64,000 bases of DNA from Pseudomonas sp. CCI4.2 (GCF_034350045.1 NZ_CP133781.1:1642001-1706000), one strand, 5' to 3'; numbered from the stretch's first letter, positions 19,496 through 27,954 are shown. Notes: generated by a model not told the origin, from the sequence alone. Program-made: numbers and translations.

Positions 19496-20463
19496 TGCGT
19501 GTAACCTTGCAGCCGTCTGGTGCGGTACTGGAGATGTTGCCCGGCGAGCGAATACTCGACGCTGCACAACGTCTAGGCTATGACTGCCCGCAGAGTTGCC
19601 GCAATGGCAATTGCCATATTTGCTCTGCGTTGTTGGTCGAAGGTCGAGTCATGCAAGCGGGTGAGGAGCGTGATCATGGCGAGTTCTACACCTGCCTGGC
19701 CGAGCCGCTGGAAGACTGCGTAGTGATGTGGGATGGCGTGTTGGCGCGTAACGAATTGCCGTTGCGCAAGCTGGCCTGCCAAATTACCGAGTGCGTTGAG
19801 GTCGGTGGCGACGTCTGGCGCATCCGCCTCCGGGCGCCGGCCGGCAAGCCGCCGCGCTATCACGCCGGGCAGTATTTGATGATCGAACGCGAAAACGGCG
19901 AGAAATCGGCGTTTTCCATGGCTTCATCGCCTCACCGCGGGCGCGATCTTGAATTGCACGTCCTGGCCCGTGAAGCCAGTGCGTTGAGTCTTGTCGAACA
20001 GTTGCAGCGCAACAGCATGGTTAACGTCGAGCTGCCGTATGGCGATTCGCACCTGGCCGATTTGCCCAATGGCCCGCTGGTGCTGATCGCCGCCGGTACC
20101 GGCATGGGACAGATGCAAAGCTTGATTGAGCATTGCCGCGCCAAGGGTTTTCAACACCCGGTGCACCTCTACTGGGGCGTTCGACGCCCTGAAGAGTTCT
20201 ATGAGATGCCCCACTGGGACGAGTGGAAACAGCTGCCTAACCTGTTTTTGCATAAAGTCGTCAGCGATTTATGCGGGTGGGAAGGGCGTTGCGGCATGCT
20301 GCATGAAGCGGTCAGCCAGGACATCAGCGATTTGTCGTCGGTGATTGTCTACGCCAGCGGCTCCCCGGCAATGGTTTACGCAACGCTCGACGCCTTGGTC
20401 AATGCCGGAATGGACGCGCACCAGATGCATGCCGACGTTTTTGCCTACGCGCCCAGAGGCTGA
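19495..20463 (+). CDS. Flavin reductase with N-terminal plant-type 2Fe-2S domain (CDP-6-deoxy-glucoseen reductase-like)
   Basis: A 322-residue single-chain electron-transfer reductase. A plant-type ferredoxin domain at 1-90 has the four cysteines of CPQSCRNGNCHIC plus the distal C in FYTCLAEP. An FAD-binding domain at about 95-190 has RYHAGQYLMI and SAFSMAS. An NAD(P)-binding domain follows, with VLIAAGTGMGQM and YASGSPAMV. The ATG at 19495 overlaps the ubiD stop; a TTG at 19492 is also in frame. It resembles AscD-like and phenol-hydroxylase reductases. Its partner is unknown; one possibility is support of ubiquinone hydroxylation or flavin supply to UbiX/UbiD. Confidence 0.85.
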   Translation: MRVTLQPSGAVLEMLPGERILDAAQRLGYDCPQSCRNGNCHICSALLVEGRVMQAGEERDHGEFYTCLAEPLEDCVVMWDGVLARNELPLRKLACQITECVEVGGDVWRIRLRAPAGKPPRYHAGQYLMIERENGEKSAFSMASSPHRGRDLELHVLAREASALSLVEQLQRNSMVNVELPYGDSHLADLPNGPLVLIAAGTGMGQMQSLIEHCRAKGFQHPVHLYWGVRRPEEFYEMPHWDEWKQLPNLFLHKVVSDLCGWEGRCGMLHEAVSQDISDLSSVIVYASGSPAMVYATLDALVNAGMDAHQMHADVFAYAPRG

Positions 20464-20470
20464 TTCAGCC

Positions 20471-20959
20471 TCAGAAACGAACCCCCACGTTCACCATCGT
20501 CGCCGAAAATCCCAACAAAACCGCCTCGGCCGTGACAGGGCCGAGATGGACACCCACCGATGGGATAATCACCGGCGCAACGCCAAAGCGGTTGAACGGA
20601 ATCTTGTCGCGGTATTCGCCCCGATAGCCATACATCAACCCTCCCGAAATTTTTACGTACACCGGGTAGTCATCGCTCTCAAAGCGCTTGCCGACATAAC
20701 CGTAGGCTGATCGTTGGTCGTATGAGTTTCGAAACGTGGCGGCCCCGTACAGCAAGCCCGACCCCTCATTGCGTTCAAGCCCGATCAGTTGCTGCCGATT
20801 ATTGTGTTCAGGGTCTGGGGAAAAGTGCCGGGTGTACACGCTGGTCTGAACGAGCCAAAAACCGTCGTCGTTGTTTTCGGTGGCTTCACTCGCGTCGATG
20901 GGTGCTAACGCCGCCAGCACTCCGGCTAATGCCCAGCGCTTGTATTTTCTAACGTTCAT
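20471..20959 (-). CDS. Small outer membrane beta-barrel-like protein of unknown function
   Basis: A 162-residue secreted protein. The N-terminus (MNVRKYKRWALAGVLAALAP) is a signal peptide, with the mature part starting near ATENNDDGFW. Short amphipathic strands alternate with polar turns, including the Tyr/Gly-rich GGLMYGYRGEYRDKI. The protein ends VGVRF, a terminal aromatic residue as in outer membrane barrels. The size suggests an eight-stranded barrel like PagP, though I see no firm PagP motif. The start at 20959 has AGAGGAC upstream; an in-frame site at 20986 adds nine residues. It converges on the reductase gene seven bases away. Confidence 0.6.
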   Translation of the reverse strand: MNVRKYKRWALAGVLAALAPIDASEATENNDDGFWLVQTSVYTRHFSPDPEHNNRQQLIGLERNEGSGLLYGAATFRNSYDQRSAYGYVGKRFESDDYPVYVKISGGLMYGYRGEYRDKIPFNRFGVAPVIIPSVGVHLGPVTAEAVLLGFSATMVNVGVRF

Positions 20960-21265
20960 CGTTGTCCTCTGAGCATTTAATGCCAAGGGGCGGCTTTATA
21001 CAGATCTGTCCTACGGCTTGGAAGGTGGGCGATGCCTACAAAATGTGTCGGAAATTTCCTATAAGGTTGAACGGTCACCGGCTATGCGAATTCGGTATTT
21101 AAGATCGACGGTCAAGGCTTCTAAGCTATAACGGTGACCGCTGCGCAAACTGCAGCGTCTTTGTGTTCACTACCGCCTGGAAGATCAGTGCCGGCAGTGG
21201 ATTACAAATTGCATGAAATGCATCAGGTCAGCGACAACTGGCGTGGTAATGCCAGGGGGAAAGCA
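20960..21265. promoter_or_regulatory. Intergenic region with a spaced inverted repeat before the ChaC-like gene
   Basis: No gene is assigned to these 306 bp, although an in-frame upstream extension of the ChaC-like gene from 21134 cannot be excluded. CGGTCACCG at 21072-21080 and its reverse complement CGGTGACCG at 21132-21140 lie 60 bp apart, with a related ACGGTCAAG between them at about 21109. The left part must contain the promoter of the outer membrane gene on the minus strand. Confidence 0.35.
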
Positions 21266-21946
21266 ATGGGGAATGAACTCAACAGTTTGATCACGGCTGC
21301 CCACATCGGTCTGGAGCTCAGTTACCCACCGGTAATTGACCTCGGCCCGCAGTTAACGCGTGAACAACTGCTCAGCTCTATGCAAGACACCATGAAGCTG
21401 CATCAAGGTGGCCCTGTGTGGTTATTCGCTTATGGCTCGCTCATTTGGCGGCCGGAATGCTCCGCCGTAGAGCGTCAGCGCGGACGAGTGCACGGTTATC
21501 ATCGCGGTTTGTACCTTTGGTCCCACGAACACCGTGGCACACCAGAACTTCCTGGCCTTGTGTTCGGCCTCGATCGCGGCGGCTCCTGCAGTGGGTTCGC
21601 CTATCGATTGCCCGAAGAATGCCTGCAAGAATCACTGCTCGCCCTTTGGCAGCGCGAGATGCCTTATCCCTCGTATCGACCTCACTGGCTAGGCTGCCGC
21701 CTTGAAGACGGCACGCGAGTTCAAGCCTTGGGCTTCGTACTCGAACGCCACCTCCCCAGCTACGCGGGTAATCTGCCCGACAGTGTCCTCAGCCAAGTCC
21801 TCGCCAGCGCCAGCGGCCGCAACGGCAGCACCCGCGACTACGTTGAACAAACCGCCACCTGCCTGCGCAGCCACGCCATGCCGGATCTGAATCTGGAAGC
21901 GAAGCTCAAACGAATGAATTCGGTCTCACAGGGTAGTGCAGGGTAA
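21266..21946 (+). CDS. Gamma-glutamylcyclotransferase (ChaC-like)
   Basis: A 226-residue ChaC-type gamma-glutamylcyclotransferase, which in other organisms cleaves glutathione to 5-oxoproline and Cys-Gly. The substrate-binding YGSLIW motif (WLFAYGSLIWRPE) is at about residues 52-64. LYLWSHEHRGTPELPGLVFG and the catalytic-glutamate region around CLQESLLALWQREM follow. I start at the ATG at 21266, which has AGGGGGAA upstream, giving MGNELNSLI. A longer frame from 21134 adds 44 residues without clear homology. The genuine glutathione synthesis gene gshA is 23 kb away, not in the same unit. Confidence 0.88.
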   Translation: MGNELNSLITAAHIGLELSYPPVIDLGPQLTREQLLSSMQDTMKLHQGGPVWLFAYGSLIWRPECSAVERQRGRVHGYHRGLYLWSHEHRGTPELPGLVFGLDRGGSCSGFAYRLPEECLQESLLALWQREMPYPSYRPHWLGCRLEDGTRVQALGFVLERHLPSYAGNLPDSVLSQVLASASGRNGSTRDYVEQTATCLRSHAMPDLNLEAKLKRMNSVSQGSAG

Positions 21947-22004
21947 TAGTTATGGCTTTGGACGCCCGAGCCGCCAACGCAGCGGCCCGGGCTCTTAATC
22001 CCCG

Positions 22005-22982
22005 TCATCTAACGCCAACAACTACCTTCCCAACCGCTTTCCTCTGCGCCAATGAATCAATCGCCTCACCCGCCTTTTCCAGTGGATATACCTGAGACAC
22101 CAACGGCTTTAGGTTCCCTTGCGCATACCACGCAAATAACTGTTGGAAGTTAGCCGCATTATCCAGCGGCTGCCGTTGCGCAAAAGACCCCCAAAAAACC
22201 CCAACCACTGAAGCGCCTTTCAACAGCGCCAGGTTTACCGGCAGTTCAGGAATACGCCCGCTGGCGAACCCCACCACCAACAACCGGCCATTCCAGGCAA
22301 TTGACCGCACCGCTTGGTCAAACAGATCCCCGCCCACCGGGTCGTAAATAACGTCAACGCCCAGCCCGTTGGTGAGGCGTTTGATCTCGTCTTTGAGATT
22401 AGTGTCGCTGTAGTTGATCAACTCATCGGCGCCGGCTGCTTTGGCTACGGCAAGTTTTTCCGCGCTGCTGGCGGCGGCGATGACTTTGGCGCCCATGGCT
22501 TTGCCGATTTCGACGGCGGCGAGGCCTACGCCGCCTGAGGCGCCAAGTACTAGCAGGGTTTCGCCGGGTTGCAGGTTGGCGCGCTGCTTGAGGGCGTGTA
22601 TGGAGGTGCCGTAGGTCATGCTGAAACCAGCGGCGGTGATGTAGTCCATCGCGTCGGGGATGGGCAGGACGTTGTAGCCGGCTACGGCGATCTGTTCGGC
22701 GAAGCTGCCCCAGCCGGTCAACGCCATCACCCGGTCACCGACTTTCAGGTGGCTGACTTTTTCACCGACGGCCGAAATTACGCCCGATGCTTCGCCGCCC
22801 GGTGAAAAAGGGAAGGGCGGTTTGAACTGATATTTACCTTCGATGATCAGCGTGTCCGGGAAGTTGACCCCTGCCGCGTGTACATCTAGCACGATCTCGT
22901 TTTTCTTCGCTTCGGGGCTGGCGACGTCTTCCAGCACCAAGGTTTCGGCAGGGCCGAAGGCTTTGCACAGCACGGCTTTCAT
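22005..22982 (-). CDS. NADPH:quinone oxidoreductase, zinc-free MDR family
   Basis: A 325-residue medium-chain dehydrogenase/reductase of the quinone oxidoreductase (QOR) branch. The nucleotide-binding LLVLGASGGVGLAAVEIGKA is at about residues 140-160, and NFPDTLIIEGKYQF near 40 and FSPGGEASGVI near 60 are family features. The zinc-binding cysteines of alcohol dehydrogenases are absent. Such enzymes reduce quinones or enones with NADPH. It stands alone on the minus strand. The natural substrate is unknown. Confidence 0.9.
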   Translation of the reverse strand: MKAVLCKAFGPAETLVLEDVASPEAKKNEIVLDVHAAGVNFPDTLIIEGKYQFKPPFPFSPGGEASGVISAVGEKVSHLKVGDRVMALTGWGSFAEQIAVAGYNVLPIPDAMDYITAAGFSMTYGTSIHALKQRANLQPGETLLVLGASGGVGLAAVEIGKAMGAKVIAAASSAEKLAVAKAAGADELINYSDTNLKDEIKRLTNGLGVDVIYDPVGGDLFDQAVRSIAWNGRLLVVGFASGRIPELPVNLALLKGASVVGVFWGSFAQRQPLDNAANFQQLFAWYAQGNLKPLVSQVYPLEKAGEAIDSLAQRKAVGKVVVGVR

Positions 22983-23113
22983 CGGACTATTCCTTTTATA
23001 GTTATGGCCGATAAGTGTAGATAGGCAGGTTTCTGGGTCAATCAGAATGCCGGAGCCAAATAAGCAGACATAAGTGCAGTAAGCTACGCAACAAATCGGA
23101 TGAGGAGTGGACT

Positions 23114-23521
23114 GTGAAAGCGTGGATCATCATGTTGTTGGCTGTGGCGCTGCCCATTGTGGCATCGGCCGAAGAGTCTAAAGAAGGCGACGCCAGCAAA
23201 GTGGCCTATGTTTCCCTCAGCCCTGCGCTGGTGGGCAATTACGGCCTTGATGGCGGGCAAAAGCTGCACGTCTATAAAGCCGATATCGCGCTGCGGGTGA
23301 CCGGTGCCGACGCGGAAAAAGCGGTCAGGCACAACGAACCACTGATCCGTAATCAACTGGTCGCGCTGTTTTCGCAGCAAACCGTAGACACCATGAACAA
23401 CGTCGATGCGAAGGAAAAACTGCGTCAGGAAGCGCTGAAACAGACCCAGCAAGTCATGAGTGATGAAGAAGGTAAGCCGGTTGTTGAGGATTTGCTCTTC
23501 AACAACCTGATCATTCAGTAA
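23114..23521 (+). CDS. FliL-like periplasmic or membrane-anchored protein
   Basis: A 135-residue protein with an N-terminal signal (MKAWIIMLLAVALPIVASA) and a domain like the periplasmic part of FliL. It has a beta region (VAYVSLSPALVGNYG, VYKADIALRVTG), then the helix with HNEPLIRNQLVALFSQQ, which is characteristic of FliL. True FliL sits at the flagellar motor, but no flagellar gene is near and this one lacks the usual cytoplasmic start. It is probably a FliL paralogue of unknown role that Pseudomonas carries at this site. The start is GTG at 23114 with GAGGAG upstream. Confidence 0.75.
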   Translation: MKAWIIMLLAVALPIVASAEESKEGDASKVAYVSLSPALVGNYGLDGGQKLHVYKADIALRVTGADAEKAVRHNEPLIRNQLVALFSQQTVDTMNNVDAKEKLRQEALKQTQQVMSDEEGKPVVEDLLFNNLIIQ

Positions 23522-23530
23522 CGCTTCACA

Positions 23531-23980
23531 TCAGAGCAGCGCCAGGATCGCTTGCCATTGTTCGGCGCTGACGGGCATGACGGAAAGTCGGGTAGCTTTT
23601 TGCACCAAGGGTAACTGTTCCAGCGCGCTCTGTTGCTTCAGATAACTGATTTTAAGCACCTGCGGGAACGCCTCGACGAAGCTGACGTTCACGGCGCTCC
23701 AGCGATTTTTTTTCTCGCTGGATTTAGCATCGAAATAAGCCCCGCCCGGATCCAGGGCCGTCGGGTCCGGGTAAGCGGCATCGACGATACGCCCGATACC
23801 GACAATTCCTGGTTGTGCGCAACTGGAGTGATAAAAGAAAAACTTGTCATCCGGCGCCATCGCCCGCATGAAGTTGCGCGCCTGATAATTGCGCACGCCG
23901 TCCCAGCGAGTTTCGCCCAGACGTTGGAGGTCTTTGATCGAGAGTTCTTCCGGCTCGGATTTCATCAGCCAGTAGGCCAT
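23531..23980 (-). CDS. EVE domain protein
   Basis: A 149-residue EVE (PUA-like) domain protein. Typical stretches are MAYWLMKSEPEELSI at the start, RWDGVRNYQARNFMR, FFYHSSC and GIGRIV. EVE domains read modified bases in nucleic acids and are often close to restriction or RNA-modification functions, but this chromosomal copy is a common housekeeping form. The start at 23980 has AGGAG eight bases upstream. A longer frame to 24349 is not supported. It converges on the FliL-like gene. Confidence 0.9.
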   Translation of the reverse strand: MAYWLMKSEPEELSIKDLQRLGETRWDGVRNYQARNFMRAMAPDDKFFFYHSSCAQPGIVGIGRIVDAAYPDPTALDPGGAYFDAKSSEKKNRWSAVNVSFVEAFPQVLKISYLKQQSALEQLPLVQKATRLSVMPVSAEQWQAILALL

Positions 23981-24171
23981 GGGTGCTGCTCCTGAATCGG
24001 GGGTGAATAAAAGTGAGGTAATTTTATGACAAACCGACGGTCGGTTGAGGCCATCATTTGCGCGAAAGTCAAGTTTGTCGGAGAATGCGCGGGATTTTAA
24101 GCAACGCGTTGTTGCAGCGGCTTTAAAAACCGCGGCCAGTAACGCATTGATTTGCCCAAGGGGGGCAATCG

Positions 24172-24324
24172 ATGAAACGCAAACCGGATATCTTGTGGAT
24201 TTTAGCTTTCGTGTTCGGTTTGGGTGTAGTAACCACCGGCTACGCGCAGAGTCTGTGGACGAATAAGTCTGATGCACCTGTCGAAATTTCTCAGCAGCAA
24301 CATCAAAAGCCACCGCGACACTGA
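24172..24324 (+). CDS. Small membrane or secreted peptide of unknown function (50 residues)
   Basis: A 50-residue reading frame too short for common ORF cut-offs but well formed. The ATG at 24172 has a strong AGGGGGG ribosome site about seven bases upstream. The product starts MKRKPDILWILAFVFGLG, a charged end plus a hydrophobic segment to about residue 25 (ending TTGYAQ). The rest is a short polar tail rich in Gln, His and Pro. It may be an inner membrane peptide or a cleaved signal with a 25-residue mature part. It lies alone on the plus strand between two minus-strand genes. Confidence 0.65.
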   Translation: MKRKPDILWILAFVFGLGVVTTGYAQSLWTNKSDAPVEISQQQHQKPPRH

Positions 24325-24358
24325 TTGATCTTCCAGACGCTGCAATCATGAGCAGCGT

Positions 24359-24979
24359 CTAGCCCCGTTCCTTATTGACTCCTTGATACCAGCGCTTATT
24401 GGTCACGGTGCCTTGCAAGGGCACGTCCCAACTGGCCTGCGCTATTTGATCGACCTTCTGACACTCGTGGGCCAACCCAAGCAAAACGGGCTTCTCCCAG
24501 GTTTTTCTGCGGGATTGATACGCCAGGCTACGGTCATAAAATCCACCGCCCATGCCCAATCGCCCACCCACATCGTCGAAACCCACCAACGGCATAAGAA
24601 TCAAATCCAGCGCCCAAATAACTCGCTGCCGGGCGACGTTGATTCGTGGTTCGGGGATGCGGAAGCGGTTAGGCCGTAATTTTTCCCCTTGATGAACGCG
24701 CTGAAAAACCATCTTGGTGCGCGGCCAGGCGCTGAGCACAGGCAGATAGGTTTTCTTGCCGCGTCGTTGAGCTGCACGCAGCAGCAAGCGCGGATCGATT
24801 TCACCGTCGTTGGGGATATACAACGCTATGTGTCTGGCGCGGCGGAACAGTGGGTTTTGTGCGAGCTGGCGATACAAACCGCGAGCGGCTTGACGTTGCT
24901 GGCTGGGGTTCAAAGCGCGACGAGCTTTGCGCAACTGAGTACGCAGTTGTTGCCGCGAAAGTGGCGCGGGACTGGTCAT
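24359..24979 (-). CDS. 5-formyltetrahydrofolate cyclo-ligase
   Basis: A 206-residue enzyme (FthC, YgfA) that converts 5-formyl-THF to 5,10-methenyl-THF with ATP, recovering folate trapped as the 5-formyl form. The substrate and phosphate-binding GMGGGFYDRSL is near residue 140-150, and an N-terminal basic helix carries RKARRALNP. It lies directly downstream of the 6S RNA gene on the same strand. This linkage of ssrS with the cyclo-ligase gene is widely conserved in proteobacteria. Confidence 0.95.
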   Translation of the reverse strand: MTSPAPLSRQQLRTQLRKARRALNPSQQRQAARGLYRQLAQNPLFRRARHIALYIPNDGEIDPRLLLRAAQRRGKKTYLPVLSAWPRTKMVFQRVHQGEKLRPNRFRIPEPRINVARQRVIWALDLILMPLVGFDDVGGRLGMGGGFYDRSLAYQSRRKTWEKPVLLGLAHECQKVDQIAQASWDVPLQGTVTNKRWYQGVNKERG

Positions 24980-25068
24980 TCAGGTAAATCCAGAGTCAAA
25001 TTCGGCAGGGCGCCGAATCGGAAAGATCATCGCCAGACAGCAAGACTGGCCATGAATAAAAATAAAGA

Positions 25069-25246
25069 CTCCCCGACGAACCGCTGTCGGTGTAGCCCTT
25101 GAACCCGAAAGTTCAAGGTGGAGATTGCAGGAGGACTTAAGGCTTTCCGTCAAGCGGACATGCACACCGTCCCCAACGTGCAACCCCCGTGGTTGTGCGT
25201 ATCGGCTCAGGGACATGACCGACTGGCTAGCACTCCAGGGAGCGGT
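25069..25246 (-). ncRNA. ssrS: 6S RNA
   Basis: An RNA that mimics an open promoter and binds the sigma-70 RNA polymerase holoenzyme in stationary phase. On the minus strand the hairpin CCTTGAAC-TTTC-GGGTTCAAGG is the conserved 3' structural element known from Pseudomonas 6S RNA. The 5' end (CCGACCGCT, 25249-25241) pairs with the 3' end (AGCGGTTCGTCGG), forming the closing stem, and the central part is G-rich. A TATACT at 25256-25251 is a good -10 box. Position between zapA and the cyclo-ligase gene is diagnostic. Ends are estimated to within a few bases. A 78-codon frame over this RNA is not a gene. Confidence 0.93.
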
Positions 25247-25250
25247 CGGA

Positions 25251-25256
25251 AGTATA
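25251..25256 (-). promoter_or_regulatory. -10 box of the ssrS promoter
   Basis: TATACT on the minus strand, five bases before the proposed first base of 6S RNA. No convincing -35 element was seen. Alternative sigma input is possible. Confidence 0.6.
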
Positions 25257-25276
25257 CCCGAAACCTTTCCGAAGAA

Positions 25277-25594
25277 TCACTTTTGGGTGGGTTCCGGATC
25301 AGTGGCCAGCACTAGATCAACCCTTTCCAGCAGATCGCGCACTTGCTCGCGGGTCGACTCACTGGTCTGAACGTCAGGTAAATCCTGCTTATGCAGCAAG
25401 TCGTGGGTGATGTTCAGCGCAGCCATTACGGCGATCCGATCAGCCCCGATGACTTTGCCACTGCTGCGGATTTCACGCATCTTTCCATCCAGGTACTTCG
25501 CCGCACTGACCAAGTTGGTGCGCTCTTCCTGGGGGCAGATGATCGAGTATTCCTTGTCGAGAATCTGGACGGTTACGCTGTTATTTGAGCTCAT
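25277..25594 (-). CDS. zapA: Cell division protein ZapA
   Basis: A 105-residue Z-ring stabiliser that crosslinks FtsZ filaments. The N-terminal NSVTVQILDKEYSIICPQEE and the following YLDGKMREIR match the ZapA globular head, and the C-terminal half is a coiled coil (ALNITHDLLHKQ onwards). Its ATG overlaps the stop of the upstream coiled-coil gene by four bases (ATGA), so the two are coupled. The 6S RNA gene follows on the same strand after about 30 bp. Confidence 0.95.
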   Translation of the reverse strand: MSSNNSVTVQILDKEYSIICPQEERTNLVSAAKYLDGKMREIRSSGKVIGADRIAVMAALNITHDLLHKQDLPDVQTSESTREQVRDLLERVDLVLATDPEPTQK

Positions 25595-25800
25595 GTGTCT
25601 TGCTCCAGGGCCTTGAGGCGCGAAATCATGGATTCCACCTTATGGCGGGCGATTTCGTTTTTTTCAATGAGATGAGCGCGTTCCTCGCGCCAGGATTTTT
25701 CCTGAGCTACTAAGAGTCCGTTTTGGCTTTTTAGTTGCTCGACACGCTTGATCAGCAGTTCCAGCCGAGCCATCAACGCTTGTAGATCGGTATCTTCCAT
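25591..25800 (-). CDS. ZapB-like coiled-coil protein (TIGR02449 family)
   Basis: A 69-residue, almost wholly coiled-coil protein starting MEDTDLQALMARLELLIK, with heptads to the end. It belongs to the small family usually found just before zapA in Pseudomonas and relatives. The link with zapA by an ATGA overlap suggests a Z-ring role comparable with ZapB, but that is inference. I use the ATG at 25800; an upstream in-frame start at 25902 gives a non-coiled, Arg-rich extension that looks spurious. Confidence 0.85.
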   Translation of the reverse strand: MEDTDLQALMARLELLIKRVEQLKSQNGLLVAQEKSWREERAHLIEKNEIARHKVESMISRLKALEQDT

Positions 25801-25982
25801 TGTGTCCCACTGAATACTTTCTGATGAATGGCGCAGATGCAGACGCCTTGATAGTCGTTCAAAAGGGCTTGCCGGACAGTCTTGGCGTGTCCGCTGGTGC
25901 AATTGCTGGAAATAAATGAGCGCACGCCCTACGATACAAGGCCTCCATTCTAGACATTGCGCCGCTTGGCGCCTAGTTACCC

Positions 25983-26537
25983 ATGCCCATTCAGAATTCT
26001 CCGTACAAAGCTTTCGCCGCCCTGCTTAATGCCGGTGGCCATCCCGTTTCTCCCGCTGAGCTGCATGGCCTTTTGCTGGGCCGCAGTTGTGCCGGCGCAG
26101 GTTTCGACATCGACGGCTGGATGGTCGATGCTAGCGAAGTCCTCGGCGCTGCACCGGAAGACAATATCCGCCAGGCGCTGATTGGCCTGCAAGAGATGGT
26201 CAAAGGCGAACTGACCAGTGATGACATGACCGTCGTGCTGTTGTTGCCGACTGACGATGCACCCTTGGGCGAGCGTGCCATCGCCCTCGGCCAATGGTGC
26301 CAGGGCTTTTTAGCCGGTTTCGGCCTTACTGCCCGCGACAATGCAATCAGCGCTGAAGCCATGGAAGTGCTTCAAGATCTTTCGGCTATCGCTCAGGTCC
26401 AGGATGCGCTGGAAGAATCCGAAGATGGCGAAGGAGACTACATGGAAGTGATGGAATACCTGCGTGTCGCGCCATTGCTTCTGTTCACCGAATGCAACAA
26501 GCCCGCTGCACCTGAACCAAAGCCTTCCTTGCACTGA
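25983..26537 (+). CDS. YgfB / UPF0149 family protein
   Basis: A 184-residue member of the YgfB/YecA family. [20 protein letters not shown] near residues 20-40 and [11 protein letters not shown] near 100 are the family hallmarks. It lacks the C-terminal SEC-C zinc motif of YecA. In P. aeruginosa a YgfB protein is reported to affect beta-lactam resistance by antagonising AlpA-dependent expression; transfer of that role here is inference. It is divergent from zapA and its partner and lies just before pepP. Confidence 0.9.
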   Translation: MPIQNSPYKAFAALLNAGGHPVSPAELHGLLLGRSCAGAGFDIDGWMVDASEVLGAAPEDNIRQALIGLQEMVKGELTSDDMTVVLLLPTDDAPLGERAIALGQWCQGFLAGFGLTARDNAISAEAMEVLQDLSAIAQVQDALEESEDGEGDYMEVMEYLRVAPLLLFTECNKPAAPEPKPSLH

Positions 26538-26619
26538 TCGCTCAATATTGGTGCTGGCCACTGTCGGCCTGTAGTCAGGCCTGCCGCGCACAGCACCCAA
26601 AAGGGGACTTCACCTGCTT

Positions 26620-27954
26620 ATGACCCATATCCCGAAGTCGGATTACGCCCGGCGCCGCAAAGCCCTGATGGCGCAAATGGTCCCCAACAGCATCGCTATT
26701 TTGCCGGCTGCTGCGGTGGCTATTCGCAACCGCGATGTCGAGCATGTCTATCGCCAGGACAGCGACTTCCAGTACCTCAGCGGTTTTCCAGAGCCGCAAG
26801 CGGTCATCGTGCTGATACCCGGTCGTGAGTACGGCGAGTACGTGTTGTTCTGTCGCGAACGCAACCCGCAGCGTGAGCTGTGGGACGGTTTGCGCGCCGG
26901 ACAAGAAGGCGCGATACGGGATTTCGGCGCCGATGATGCGTTTCCGATCAATGATATCGACGACATTCTTCCCGGCCTGATCGAAGGTCGTGATCGGGTC
27001 TACTCGGCCATGGGCAGCAACCCCGAGTTTGATCGCCATGTGATGGACTGGATCAACGTCATCCGCTCTAAAGCCAACATGGGCGCGCAGCCGCCGAACG
27101 AATTCGTTGCGCTGGATCATCTGCTGCATGACATGCGCCTGTATAAATCAGCCGCTGAAATTAAGGTCATGCGCAGCGCGGCCGAAATTTCCGCGCGCGC
27201 CCATGTTCGAGCCATGCAAGCCAGCCGTGCCGGTTTGCACGAGTTCAGCCTCGAAGCTGAGCTGGATTACGAGTTTCGCAAAGGCGGGGCGAAGATGCCG
27301 GCCTACGGTTCCATCGTCGCTTCAGGCCGCAATGCCTGCATCCTGCATTACCAGCAGAACGACGCGGTGCTCAAGGACGGTGACCTGGTGTTGATTGACG
27401 CGGGCTGTGAAATCGACTGCTACGCCAGTGACATCACCCGCACGTTTCCGGTCAGCGGCAGGTTTTCGCCCGAGCAAAAAGCGATCTACGAGTTGGTGCT
27501 CAAAGCCCAGGAAGCCGCGTTTGCAGCCATTGGGCCGAACAAACATTGGAACCAGGCGCACGAAGCTACGGTTCTAGTGATTACCACCGGCTTGGTCGAG
27601 TTGGGCTTGTTGCAGGGCGAGGTTGATGAGTTGATCATCAGCGAAGCCTATAAAGCGTTTTACATGCACCGTGCCGGTCATTGGCTCGGCATGGACGTAC
27701 ATGATGTTGGCGATTACAAAGTCGGCGGCGAATGGCGCGTTTTGGAAGTCGGCATGACGCTGACCGTGGAGCCGGGGATTTATATTGCCCCGGACAATCA
27801 GGGCGTCGCGAAGAAATGGCGAGGGATCGGTGTGCGGATCGAGGATGACGTGGTGGTGACCAAACAAGGCTGTGAAGTGCTTTCCAGTGGCGTGCCCAAG
27901 ACGGTCGCGGCTATCGAGGCCTTGATGGCCGCTGCACGTGCCGAGGCCGCATGA
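26620..27954 (+). CDS. pepP: Xaa-Pro aminopeptidase (aminopeptidase P II)
   Basis: Removes the N-terminal residue from peptides with proline in second position. The 444-residue pita-bread enzyme has an N-terminal creatinase-like domain (1-170) and a C-terminal catalytic domain. Its five metal ligands are visible: Asp in LIDAGCEIDCY and ASDITRTFP, His in HRAGHWLGMDVHD, and Glu in VEPGIYI and VRIEDDVVV. The ubiH start overlaps its stop (ATGA). The pepP-ubiH-ubiI order is conserved from E. coli to Pseudomonas. Confidence 0.97.
   Translation: MTHIPKSDYARRRKALMAQMVPNSIAILPAAAVAIRNRDVEHVYRQDSDFQYLSGFPEPQAVIVLIPGREYGEYVLFCRERNPQRELWDGLRAGQEGAIRDFGADDAFPINDIDDILPGLIEGRDRVYSAMGSNPEFDRHVMDWINVIRSKANMGAQPPNEFVALDHLLHDMRLYKSAAEIKVMRSAAEISARAHVRAMQASRAGLHEFSLEAELDYEFRKGGAKMPAYGSIVASGRNACILHYQQNDAVLKDGDLVLIDAGCEIDCYASDITRTFPVSGRFSPEQKAIYELVLKAQEAAFAAIGPNKHWNQAHEATVLVITTGLVELGLLQGEVDELIISEAYKAFYMHRAGHWLGMDVHDVGDYKVGGEWRVLEVGMTLTVEPGIYIAPDNQGVAKKWRGIGVRIEDDVVVTKQGCEVLSSGVPKTVAAIEALMAAARAEAA

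Noticed and set aside
23531..24349. Long form of the EVE gene (272 residues)
   Set aside because: The extra 123 residues have no homology-like pattern; the ATG at 23980 has AGGAG at good spacing and begins the EVE fold exactly.
24980..25216. 78-codon frame between zapA and the cyclo-ligase gene
   Set aside because: It lies over the structured 6S RNA on the same strand and shows no protein-like features.
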